From NCBI GenBank assembly GCA_963810465.1, contig CAWENM010000003.1:1-64000 (forward strand): a stretch of DNA of 64,000 nt. The letters are read 5' to 3'. The DNA is from JARDZU01 sp963810465 (GTDB taxonomy: Bacteria > Actinomycetota > Acidimicrobiia > Spongiisociales > ZC4RG35). The position numbers and the translations under genes were made by a program. Below, in pieces: positions 19,689-27,066 of the stretch (its first letter is position 1; every line of letters begins with the position of its first letter). The notes beneath the pieces are model-generated. The model made no database searches, was not told the origin of the DNA, and saw nothing but the letters and a program-made list of their open reading frames with translations.

Positions 19689-20977
19689 TGCGTCGAATCC
19701 TGCTCGTGCTCTTGATCGCGGCTACCGCCGTCCCTGCGATTCCCCTCGCCCCACCGGCCGAGGCACAGATGGGCCCGGACGGCGTCTACCCGATGGTCTT
19801 CCCGCTCCAGGGTGGCTTTCGGCTCACCAACTCGTTTGGTGATCCGCGCCCGGGTGGCCGCAGCCATGCCGGCGAGGACATCATGGCCGACGCCAAGGGC
19901 CAGCCCGTGGTGGCAGCAGCGGACGGGACGGTGCGATGGATCGGGAGCACCTGTTGCTATGTGGCGATCGAGCACGATGATGGCTGGGAGACCTGGTACA
20001 TCCACCTCAACAATGACACCCAGAACCCCGACGGCTCCTACAGCGACGACGGGCTCGGAGATGGCATCGAACCGGGGATCGTCGTCGGAGCCCGGGTCGA
20101 GGCCGGTCAGGTCATCGGCTACAGCGGCGATTCAGGTAACGCCGAGGGCAGCACACCTCACCTCCATTTCGAGTTACGCGACCCGAGCGACGTGCCGGTC
20201 GACCCCTACGCCTCATTGCTGGCGGCGGGACCATCGCTCAAGGTGGCGCCCATCTGCCCGGAGGGACAGGTCTGTGACACCGTGGCCTTCCAGGAGCAGG
20301 GGGGCCAGTTCGTCCTCTGGCAACAGCTAGCCATCAACGCTGCGGCGACCACGTTCTATTTCGGCAACCCCGGGGATGTTCCCTTCTCCGGTGACTGGGA
20401 TTGTGACGGCGTCGAAACTCCGGGTCTCTATCGACGATCTGACGGCTATGTCTATCTGCGCAACTCGAACACGGAGGGCGTCGCCGATATCTCGTTTTTC
20501 TTCGGCAACCCGGGCGACTTCCCTATCTCCGGTGACTTCGACAACGACGGGTGCGACACGGTGTCGATCTACCGGCCCGCCGAGCAGCAGTTCCATGTGA
20601 TCAACGACCTGGGCTCGAACGACGGCGGTCTCGGGGCGGCCGAGTATTCGTTCGTGTTCGGCGACACCGGGGACAAGCCCTTCGTGGGAGACTTCAACGG
20701 GGACGGCATCGACACGGTCGGATTGCACCGCGAGTCGACCGGCTTGGTCTACTTCCGGGACTCGAACAGCACCGGGGTCGCCGACTTCGAGTTCATCTAT
20801 GGGGACCCGGGTGACAAGTTGGTGGCCGGGGACTGGGACGGCGACGGCACCGACACCATCGGGGTCTATCGACGTTCGGACGACATCTTCTACCTCAAGA
20901 ACACCAACGTCGACGGAGTCGCCGACGCCAGCTTCGTCGTCGGGGACTACACCAGCGTCATCGCTCTCCTGCCGTAG
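19685..20977 (+). CDS. Secreted M23-family peptidase with C-terminal FG-GAP-like module
   Basis: 430 residues with a signal peptide ending AEA (residue ~27). Residues ~38-180 are an M23 (LytM/lysostaphin-type) zinc peptidase: HAGED gives H61 and D65, a third-strand WYIHLNN His (H107), and TPHLHFE gives H159/H161. All zinc and catalytic positions look intact, so it should cut peptidoglycan cross-bridges or other Gly-rich peptides. Residues ~191-430 are the shared four-unit module, opening with CPEGQVCDTVAFQEQ. ATGA overlap with the GH26-like gene; a 125-nt gap follows. Confidence 0.9.
   Translation: MMRRILLVLLIAATAVPAIPLAPPAEAQMGPDGVYPMVFPLQGGFRLTNSFGDPRPGGRSHAGEDIMADAKGQPVVAAADGTVRWIGSTCCYVAIEHDDGWETWYIHLNNDTQNPDGSYSDDGLGDGIEPGIVVGARVEAGQVIGYSGDSGNAEGSTPHLHFELRDPSDVPVDPYASLLAAGPSLKVAPICPEGQVCDTVAFQEQGGQFVLWQQLAINAAATTFYFGNPGDVPFSGDWDCDGVETPGLYRRSDGYVYLRNSNTEGVADISFFFGNPGDFPISGDFDNDGCDTVSIYRPAEQQFHVINDLGSNDGGLGAAEYSFVFGDTGDKPFVGDFNGDGIDTVGLHRESTGLVYFRDSNSTGVADFEFIYGDPGDKLVAGDWDGDGTDTIGVYRRSDDIFYLKNTNVDGVADASFVVGDYTSVIALLP
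20255..20974 (+). repeat. Shared FG-GAP-like module, copy B
   Basis: Four units with loops SGDWDCDGVE, SGDFDNDGCD, VGDFNGDGID and AGDWDGDGTD. It is nearly the same as copy A, including STGLVYFR-x-SNSTGVA in unit 3. Confidence 0.85.
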
Positions 20978-21102
20978 GGCACCCGCAGCGGGGAGCAGCT
21001 CGACATGTGTTGGCTCCGAGGAATCCGTTGATCTCGTCGGATCTCGCGGGGCCTCTGCTCGAACCCTCCCGGCCGAATGACTAAACCTTCGTCACGCATA
21101 CG

Positions 21103-23121
21103 ATGACCCGGTTGACCTCCTCTCCCAAGCAGTCGATCGGCCGTGTGGCAGTCGCAAGTCTCGCCTTCGCCATGCTCCTCCCGCTTCCCGCAGCGTGGGC
21201 ATTAGAAGAGACGAACTCGACGGGGGAGCTAGGTGAGGCTCGGGATGAGACCGCGCCACATGATCCGTCTCACATCCTGGTGAAAATGGCCGCTCCGTCC
21301 GCCATCGTGCGGATGCTGGACACCGCGAGCGAGGAAGTCGGGGCAGGCTGGTATGAGGTGCCGGTGCCGGCCGGATGGGAACCGATCGACTGGGCCGAGG
21401 AGATGGCGGGCCGTCCCGGTGTCGAAGTGGCCGAGCTCGACCTGATTCTCGACAAGCAGGCCACCCCGCCGTTCCAATCGCCGGATCCGCTCTATACCAA
21501 TAGCTCCGACCCGAGATGGCAGTGGCATCTGCATGCCGCCAACGCCGGTGGAGCCTGGCTGAGCACTGTTGGTGACGGGGTGAGGTTGGCCATCCTCGAC
21601 ACAGGGGTCAACAACGGCAATGACGGGTTCTGCCGACCCTTCGTCGCCGAATACAACGCGGTGTCCGACATCGCCGGTCCCGGCGCCGCCCTCGATACAC
21701 ATGGTCACGGCAGTCATGTCGCCGGGTCTGCCGCCCAGTGCTCCGACAACGGTGTCGAAGGGGCGGGCATGGCCCCGGAGGCCAGTGTCATGCCGGTCAA
21801 GGTGTTTTCGTCGACGGGTGGGGCCAACACGGCGGACGTCGCCAGAGGTATCGATTGGGCGGTGGCCAACGGCGCCCGGGTGATCAACATGTCGCTTGGA
21901 TGCCCCGGCTGTGGTGCGAGCTCGACCCTCAACGAGGCGATCGAACGCGCCGACGCTGCCGGCGTGGTGATCGTTGTTTCGTCGGGGAACTCAGCGATCG
22001 ACGTCTTTTATCCGGCCAACCACCCGGCGGTGCTCGCTGTCGGCGCCACCACCCGTGCCGGGAACGTTGCCGATTACTCCGCTCGCGGGCTGGGTCTCGA
22101 CCTGGTGGCACCGGGCGGCGAAGCCAGCAGTAGCCCCACCACCTTCATCTGGCAGGACACGCTCGGGGGCTACGACGGGTTCGTCGGCACCTCGATGGCA
22201 GCGGGTCACGCTTCCGGGGCAGTCGCCCTCCTTATCTCGCGTTTCCCGAGCGCTTCTGCCCTCCAGATCAAGAACGCTCTCACCTGCTCTGCGGTCAATG
22301 TGGGCACTCCGGGCTGGGATGAGCAGTCCGGATTCGGCAGCCTGGACGCCGGTGGGGCCGTCGAGCAGCTGAGGCTGATGATGGATGCCGGGACCGCCAG
22401 CTGCGTCGGGCAAGCGGCGAGCACCGCAACGTATGCCTCGATTCAGGGCAATGCCGGGTTCTGGCGGCTGCACCAAGGGCCGGCCCAGATGGCCGGATTC
22501 TTCTATGGAAATCCGGGTGATTTCGGCTTCATGGGGGATTGGGACTGTGATGGGATCGACACCCCCGGTCTGTACCGCCAGTCAGATGGCTACGCGTACC
22601 TACGGAACGCGAACAGCCAGGGTGTGGCCGACGTCGCCTTCTTCTTCGGCAATCCGGGGGACATACCGCTCGCCGGAGATTTCGATGGGGACGGGTGTGA
22701 CACCGTGTCGATCTACCGGCCGTCCGAGGGCAGGTACTACATAATCGATCATCTCGGATCGGGTGACGCCGGGCTGGGCGCTGCTGAGCGTTCGTTCTAT
22801 TTCGGCAACCCGGGTGATTCGCCGTTCATGGGAGACTGGGACGGCGATGGGATCGACACACCGGGTCTACGGCGTGACTCCAATGGGTTCGTGTACATGC
22901 GGACCTCCAATACGCAAGGCATCGCGAATATCGAGTATTTCTACGGCGACCCGGGTGACGTCGTCTTCACGGGGGATTGGGATTCCGACGGCGACGACAC
23001 CCTGGGCCTCTATCGGCCGTCGACCGGGACCGTCTATCTCCGCAACTCCAATAGCACGGGAATCGCAGACAACACCTTCGGCGTCGGGCAGGGGATGCAG
23101 TTGGACGGTGGCGACTTCTAG
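21103..23121 (+). CDS. Secreted subtilisin-like (S8) serine protease with C-terminal FG-GAP-like module
   Basis: 672 residues: a signal peptide (~1-33), a short propeptide-like region (SHILVKMAAPSA onward), then an S8 domain (~140-430). The catalytic triad is visible: D166 in LAILDTGVN, H202 in THGHGSHVAGSAA and S364 in VGTSMAAGHASG. The oxyanion Asn is in VVSSGNS (N296). Residues ~433-665 are the shared module, with loops MGDWDCDGID, AGDFDGDGCD, MGDWDGDGID and TGDWDSDGDD. It starts 125 nt after the M23 gene, and its stop directly abuts the next ATG. There is no LPXTG-type anchor. Likely an extracellular protease held at the surface or in matrix. Confidence 0.92.
   Translation: MTRLTSSPKQSIGRVAVASLAFAMLLPLPAAWALEETNSTGELGEARDETAPHDPSHILVKMAAPSAIVRMLDTASEEVGAGWYEVPVPAGWEPIDWAEEMAGRPGVEVAELDLILDKQATPPFQSPDPLYTNSSDPRWQWHLHAANAGGAWLSTVGDGVRLAILDTGVNNGNDGFCRPFVAEYNAVSDIAGPGAALDTHGHGSHVAGSAAQCSDNGVEGAGMAPEASVMPVKVFSSTGGANTADVARGIDWAVANGARVINMSLGCPGCGASSTLNEAIERADAAGVVIVVSSGNSAIDVFYPANHPAVLAVGATTRAGNVADYSARGLGLDLVAPGGEASSSPTTFIWQDTLGGYDGFVGTSMAAGHASGAVALLISRFPSASALQIKNALTCSAVNVGTPGWDEQSGFGSLDAGGAVEQLRLMMDAGTASCVGQAASTATYASIQGNAGFWRLHQGPAQMAGFFYGNPGDFGFMGDWDCDGIDTPGLYRQSDGYAYLRNANSQGVADVAFFFGNPGDIPLAGDFDGDGCDTVSIYRPSEGRYYIIDHLGSGDAGLGAAERSFYFGNPGDSPFMGDWDGDGIDTPGLRRDSNGFVYMRTSNTQGIANIEYFYGDPGDVVFTGDWDSDGDDTLGLYRPSTGTVYLRNSNSTGIADNTFGVGQGMQLDGGDF
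22399..23097 (+). repeat. Shared FG-GAP-like module, copy C
   Basis: Four units with a spacing of about 47, 52 and 47 residues between successive GNPGD/GDPGD turns. Closest to copy E: both have FGFMGDWDCDG and VVFTGDWD. Confidence 0.85.
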
Positions 23122-24957
23122 ATGAAGGCTCTGCGCGTCGCGCTTGTCCTCGGGCTTGTCGTGCTGATCGGCCTGCCCGCGGTGGCTACCGACACAGTTG
23201 GAGTCCAGGATCCGGCCACCGGTCACTGGACCCTTCGCGATGAGAACACCAACACCAAGACCTTCGTCTATGGCAATCCCGGGGACGTGCCCTTCATCGG
23301 GGACTGGAACTGCGACGGGGTTGAGACCCCAGGTCTGTACCGCCAGTCCGACGGGTTCGCCTATCTGCGGAACAGCAACACCACAGGGATCGCCGACGTC
23401 AGCTTCTTCTTCGGCAACCCCGACGACTTGCCCCTGGCCGGTGACTTCGACGGCGACGGTTGCGACACCCTGTCCATCTACCGGCCCTCGGAGGCCAGGT
23501 TCTATGTCATCAATGAGCTCGGTGTCGACGGTGGCGGGCTCGGGGCCGCCGACTTCTCCTTCGAGTACGGCAATCCGGGCGACTTGCCGGTCTTCGGCGA
23601 CTGGGACGGGAACGGCACCGACACTCCAGGTCTTCGCCGCCCTACTGATGGCTTCGTGTACATCCGCGACGACAACAGCAGTGGCTTCGCCGACACATCG
23701 TTCTTCTACGGCGATCCCGGCGACCTCCCGGTCGCCGGGGACTGGAACAATGACGGCGCCGACACCTTCGGGTTGTTCCGGCCCTCCAGCGGCACGTTCT
23801 TCCTGAAGAACACCAACGCCACCGGTGTCGCCGACAGTGGCTTCGGCATCGGGACGGCGGGCTCGGCGCCGGTTTCCGGTGAGTTCCATCTCAATCTGCC
23901 CGCGCCGTCGCCGCCACTCGCCCTGCAACAAGTCGCCGCTGGTCTGAGTCGACCCGTGCTGGTCGCCTCACCTCCGGGCGACCCCAGGCTCTTCATCGTC
24001 GAACAGGGCGGGGACATCGAAATCATCAGTGACGGTTCGGTCCTCCCCACGCCGTTCCTCGACCTCGGGGTCACCACTGGGGGGGAGCGGGGGCTACTCG
24101 GGCTCGCTTTCCACCCCCAGTACGCCTCGAACGGCAAGTTCTACGTCAACTACACGATCAACAATGTGTCACGGATCTCCGAGTTCACGGTCTCGTCCAA
24201 CCCGAACCTGGCCAACGCGTCATCGGAGCGAGTCCTGATCCAGGTGGTGCAGCCCTTCACCAATCACAAAGGGGGGATGCTGCTGTTCGACGAGTCCGGG
24301 CACCTGGTCATCGGCTTCGGCGATGGGGGCAGCGGCGGCGACCCGGACAACCGTGCGGAGAACCCGCACGACATCCTGGGCAAGCTGCTCCGCATCGACG
24401 TCAACACGACATCACAGGGCCGGGCCTACGGCATCCCGGCCTCGAACCCCTTCGCCGGCGGCGGCGGCGCACCGGAGGTCTACATGCTCGGCCTGCGCAA
24501 CCCGTGGCGGTTCGACATCGACGCCGGCCTCGTCTACATCGGCGACGTTGGCCAGGGCGATCGGGAGGAGGTCACCGTCCTTCCGGCAGCCTCCGCCGGA
24601 GCCAACCTGGGGTGGAACACCTGGGAGGGAACGCGATGCTTCCAGGGGCCGTGCGGCACGGCGGGGTTCACCTTCCCCCAGATCGAGTACACCCATGGCA
24701 ATGGTTGCTCGGTGACCGGCGGGATGGTCTACCGGGGGTCGGCCATCCCCGGTCTGTCCGGCACCTACTTCTACGCCGACTTCTGCGCCGGCAGGATCCA
24801 CAGCCTCGTCTTCGATGGGGGCATCGTCACCAAGCATCAGGACCGTGCCGGGGAGCTGGGTGTGGTTTCCCAACTCTCTTCCTTCGGATACGACGCCGCC
24901 GGCGAGGTCTATGTCACCTCGCTCACGGGTCAGGTCTTCAAGATCGTCGCCCGCTGA
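23122..24957 (+). CDS. Secreted PQQ-dependent sugar dehydrogenase-like protein with N-terminal FG-GAP-like module
   Basis: 611 residues with a signal peptide (~1-22). Unlike its four relatives, it carries the shared module at the N-terminus (residues ~24-255; loops IGDWNCDGVE, AGDFDGDGCD, FGDWDGNGTD, AGDWNNDGAD). Residues ~265-611 are a soluble glucose/sorbosone dehydrogenase-type propeller: GLSRPVLVASPPGDPRLFIVEQ, GERGLLGLAFHPQY, NHKGGMLLF with the catalytic-site His, GDGGSGGDP and LRNPWRFDID. It would oxidise an aldose with PQQ in the cell envelope; substrate not predictable. Its ATG directly follows the protease stop. Confidence 0.88.
   Translation: MKALRVALVLGLVVLIGLPAVATDTVGVQDPATGHWTLRDENTNTKTFVYGNPGDVPFIGDWNCDGVETPGLYRQSDGFAYLRNSNTTGIADVSFFFGNPDDLPLAGDFDGDGCDTLSIYRPSEARFYVINELGVDGGGLGAADFSFEYGNPGDLPVFGDWDGNGTDTPGLRRPTDGFVYIRDDNSSGFADTSFFYGDPGDLPVAGDWNNDGADTFGLFRPSSGTFFLKNTNATGVADSGFGIGTAGSAPVSGEFHLNLPAPSPPLALQQVAAGLSRPVLVASPPGDPRLFIVEQGGDIEIISDGSVLPTPFLDLGVTTGGERGLLGLAFHPQYASNGKFYVNYTINNVSRISEFTVSSNPNLANASSERVLIQVVQPFTNHKGGMLLFDESGHLVIGFGDGGSGGDPDNRAENPHDILGKLLRIDVNTTSQGRAYGIPASNPFAGGGGAPEVYMLGLRNPWRFDIDAGLVYIGDVGQGDREEVTVLPAASAGANLGWNTWEGTRCFQGPCGTAGFTFPQIEYTHGNGCSVTGGMVYRGSAIPGLSGTYFYADFCAGRIHSLVFDGGIVTKHQDRAGELGVVSQLSSFGYDAAGEVYVTSLTGQVFKIVAR
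23191..23886 (+). repeat. Shared FG-GAP-like module, copy D (N-terminal)
   Basis: Four units placed directly after the signal peptide. It keeps the unit-1 and unit-2 cysteines (DWNCDG, DGCDT) but is the most diverged of the five copies. Confidence 0.82.
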
Positions 24958-24985
24958 GTTGGCCCGGAGCGTGGGGACACAGAGG

Positions 24986-24991
24986 TAGCCT
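24986..24991 (+). promoter_or_regulatory. -10 box, leaderless type, for the GT2 gene at 24999
   Basis: TAGCCT ends 7 nt before ATG 24999. There is no Shine-Dalgarno between them, so transcription probably starts at the start codon. Confidence 0.5.
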
Positions 24992-24998
24992 TGGGTGG

Positions 24999-25684
24999 AT
25001 GACCGACGGCATTCTGGTGGTCACCCCCGCCCATGACGAGGAGGAATCGGTCGGCCTGGTGGTCGAAAGAATCCGAGCCCTGGGATTGCCATCGCTCGTA
25101 GTGGATGACGGCTCCTCCGACAACACTTCTCTGGCTGCAGAGGCCGCTGGCGCGACCGTCGTCAGTCTTCCGGTGAACGTCGGAGTGGGGCGGCATTGCG
25201 CACCGGCTTCCGATACGCGGTGGGGCACGGGTACAAGCGAGTGGTCCAGGTCGATGCGGACCTGCAACATCCTCCGGAGGCGATCCCGGCACTCCTCGAG
25301 GCGGCCACGGGCGCCGACCTGGTCATCGGCTCCCGATTCGGATCCGGTTACGACCCCGGAGTGAGACGTTTCGGGATGAAGCTCCTGTCAGGCCTGGTCA
25401 GCCGGCGGATCGGGGTGCACGTCACCGATCCCACTTCCGGGTTCAAGGTCGTCTCGGAGCCGCTTCTCTCCGAGTTCGCCCGGTCCTATCCGGCCGAATA
25501 CCTCGGCGACACGGTTGAGGCTCTCCTCCAAGCCGGGTGGTTCGGCGCCTCGATAGTGGAGGTCGAGGTGCCGATGCAGGCGAGACTTGGGGGGGATCCC
25601 ACCACGACCGTCCACGCCGCTGCCCAGTTCGGCCGCGTCCTGCTCACGGTCATCGCCGGCAAGCCGCGTAAGGGCCCACCGTGA
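24999..25684 (+). pseudogene. Polyprenol-phosphate mannosyltransferase-like GT2, one frameshift
   Basis: The N-terminal part from ATG 24999 (ILVVTPAHDEEESVGLVVERI, VVDDGSSDNTS, PVNVGVG) is a DPM1-type GT-A domain. Near 25185 the frame is lost in a G run. One more G would restore the family motif (NVGVGAALRTGFRYA), and the protein continues in the other frame: VVQVDADLQHPPEAIPALL (DxD), LVIGSRFGSGYDPG, TDPTSGFKVVS, to the stop at 25684. About 228 residues when joined. It is coupled (GTGA) to a DUF2304 gene, a common pairing. Probably a single-base sequencing deletion. Confidence 0.8.
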
Positions 25685-26037
25685 GCGGGCTCGCCCAGGC
25701 GGCCGTGATCGTCATCGCCTTGGGAGCCGTGGCCGGGGTGGTGATGCTGGTGAGGAGGCGACGTCTGAAGGAGCGATATGCCGTGATCTGGCTTGCTGTC
25801 GCGTTCGGGATGGTGGCTCTGGTGATCGCCCGTCCCTGGCTCGACAGCATCTCCATTGCTCTCGGCATCCAGTCCGGGACCACGACTCTCTTTCTGTTGG
25901 CGACGCTGGTGATACTGGGGATTCTTCTCCAGCTCTCGGTGTCGCTCTCTGCGATGGAGGAGAAGGTTCGTGACATCGCCGAGGCAGTGGCGCTGGCGGA
26001 CTCAGCCGAAACGGTCAGCGAGCCGGACGAGGGGTAG
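25681..26037 (+). CDS. DUF2304 family membrane protein
   Basis: 118 residues with three hydrophobic segments: QAAVIVIALGAVAGVVMLV, YAVIWLAVAFGMVALVI and TLFLLATLVILGILLQLSVS. RRRRLKERYAVIWL matches the DUF2304 pattern. The C-terminus is a short coiled, acidic tail (SAMEEKVRDIAEAVAL). DUF2304 proteins usually accompany DPM-type glycosyltransferases, as here, and may help in polyprenyl-phosphate sugar formation (inference). GTG start overlapping the upstream stop. The 3' end overlaps the convergent GT gene by 36 nt. Confidence 0.8.
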   Translation: MSGLAQAAVIVIALGAVAGVVMLVRRRRLKERYAVIWLAVAFGMVALVIARPWLDSISIALGIQSGTTTLFLLATLVILGILLQLSVSLSAMEEKVRDIAEAVALADSAETVSEPDEG

Positions 26038-27045
26038 GACGAGCTGCTGCCAGAGCCGCAGCAGGAAATCGACTGCAATGGTCCCTCTGGGCGGTCTGAT
26101 CTGAGGTATGCCCGAGAGACTGTGGCCCATGGTGGCCAGGATTGGAGCGTCGCCGGAAACCCGGGTGGACTCGACCATGGCGCGTCCTTCCGCCACCGCC
26201 AGCGAGGCCGTGGCCGCGTCGGCCCGGGCTCGCCGCTTCTCGGCCAGCCACCCATCCCGCCGAGCGGTGAGGGTGATACCGATCTCCACCAGGAGCAGGG
26301 CGGGGGAGAGGAGCGCCAGGGTCCGCCTTCGGTAATTGGAGCGGAGCATCACCCAGCGATTTCGCTCCAGGTAGTACATCTTGGTGGGGGATCGGGCGAA
26401 GTCGTAGTGATGGGCGACTCTCGACGAGGGCACCCGCACCACCCGCCTGCCGGCGAGGCGGAGACGCCAGCCGAGATCAGTGTCCTCGTGGTACATGAAG
26501 AACTGCTCGCGAAACCCCCCAAACTCATCCCAGGTTTGGCGGGTGATGGCCGTGGCCGCGCCGGAGGGAAAGGGCACCTCGACCGGTCCGGGCTCCTCAG
26601 ACGGGATCGGGCGGCCCAGGTCGCTCACCCAAGCGATCCCGAAGTAGGTGAGATGACCCCCGGAAGTGTTGAACGTTCCCGGCCGATCGGCGTCCTCGAT
26701 AGTGGCCATGGCCGCGCCGATTTCGGGGTCATCGAGTACGTCGATGAGCGGGCGGAGCCAGCCGCGGCGAGGGACGGTGTCATGCCCGAGGAAGACGAGG
26801 GCATCCCCGATCGCGGCTCGCGCTCCGATGTGACATCCCCGGGCAAACCCAACGTTCTCCGACTGGGGGAGGACGGTCACGTCATAGGCGGCGAGCACTT
26901 CGAGAGTCTCGTCGGTAGAGGCGGAATCCACGACGATGACCTCACCGGGATGCACCGGGTCCGCGAACAGGGCATCGAGGACAGGAGCCACCAACTCGGC
27001 GGAGTCGTGCGTGACGAGGACCACGCTGGTGGCTTCCGGAGTCAC
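26002..27045 (-). CDS. Family 2 glycosyltransferase (rhamnosyltransferase-like)
   Basis: 347 residues. GT-A domain: TSVVLVTHDSAELVAPVLDAL, VIVVDSASTDETLEVL, ENVGFARGCHIGAR, LVFLGHDTVP and FFMYHEDTDLGWRLRLAG (the ED-x-DL-WRL motif of WbbL-like enzymes). The C-terminal part has amphipathic helices that may touch the membrane. It would move a sugar such as rhamnose to a lipid-linked acceptor (inference from fold and from the rml genes nearby). It lies 21 nt downstream of the SpoIID-type gene on the same strand. Confidence 0.87.
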   Translation of the reverse strand: MTPEATSVVLVTHDSAELVAPVLDALFADPVHPGEVIVVDSASTDETLEVLAAYDVTVLPQSENVGFARGCHIGARAAIGDALVFLGHDTVPRRGWLRPLIDVLDDPEIGAAMATIEDADRPGTFNTSGGHLTYFGIAWVSDLGRPIPSEEPGPVEVPFPSGAATAITRQTWDEFGGFREQFFMYHEDTDLGWRLRLAGRRVVRVPSSRVAHHYDFARSPTKMYYLERNRWVMLRSNYRRRTLALLSPALLLVEIGITLTARRDGWLAEKRRARADAATASLAVAEGRAMVESTRVSGDAPILATMGHSLSGIPQIRPPRGTIAVDFLLRLWQQLVLPLVRLADRFG

Positions 27046-27066
27046 CTTTGGGGACGGGGGAGGTTC

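Noticed and set aside
18966..23886. Periodic DNA similarity that could be mistaken for a CRISPR array or satellite repeat
   Set aside because: The repeats are in-frame protein units of ~47-52 codons with codon-level divergence; there are no short identical repeats with unique spacers.
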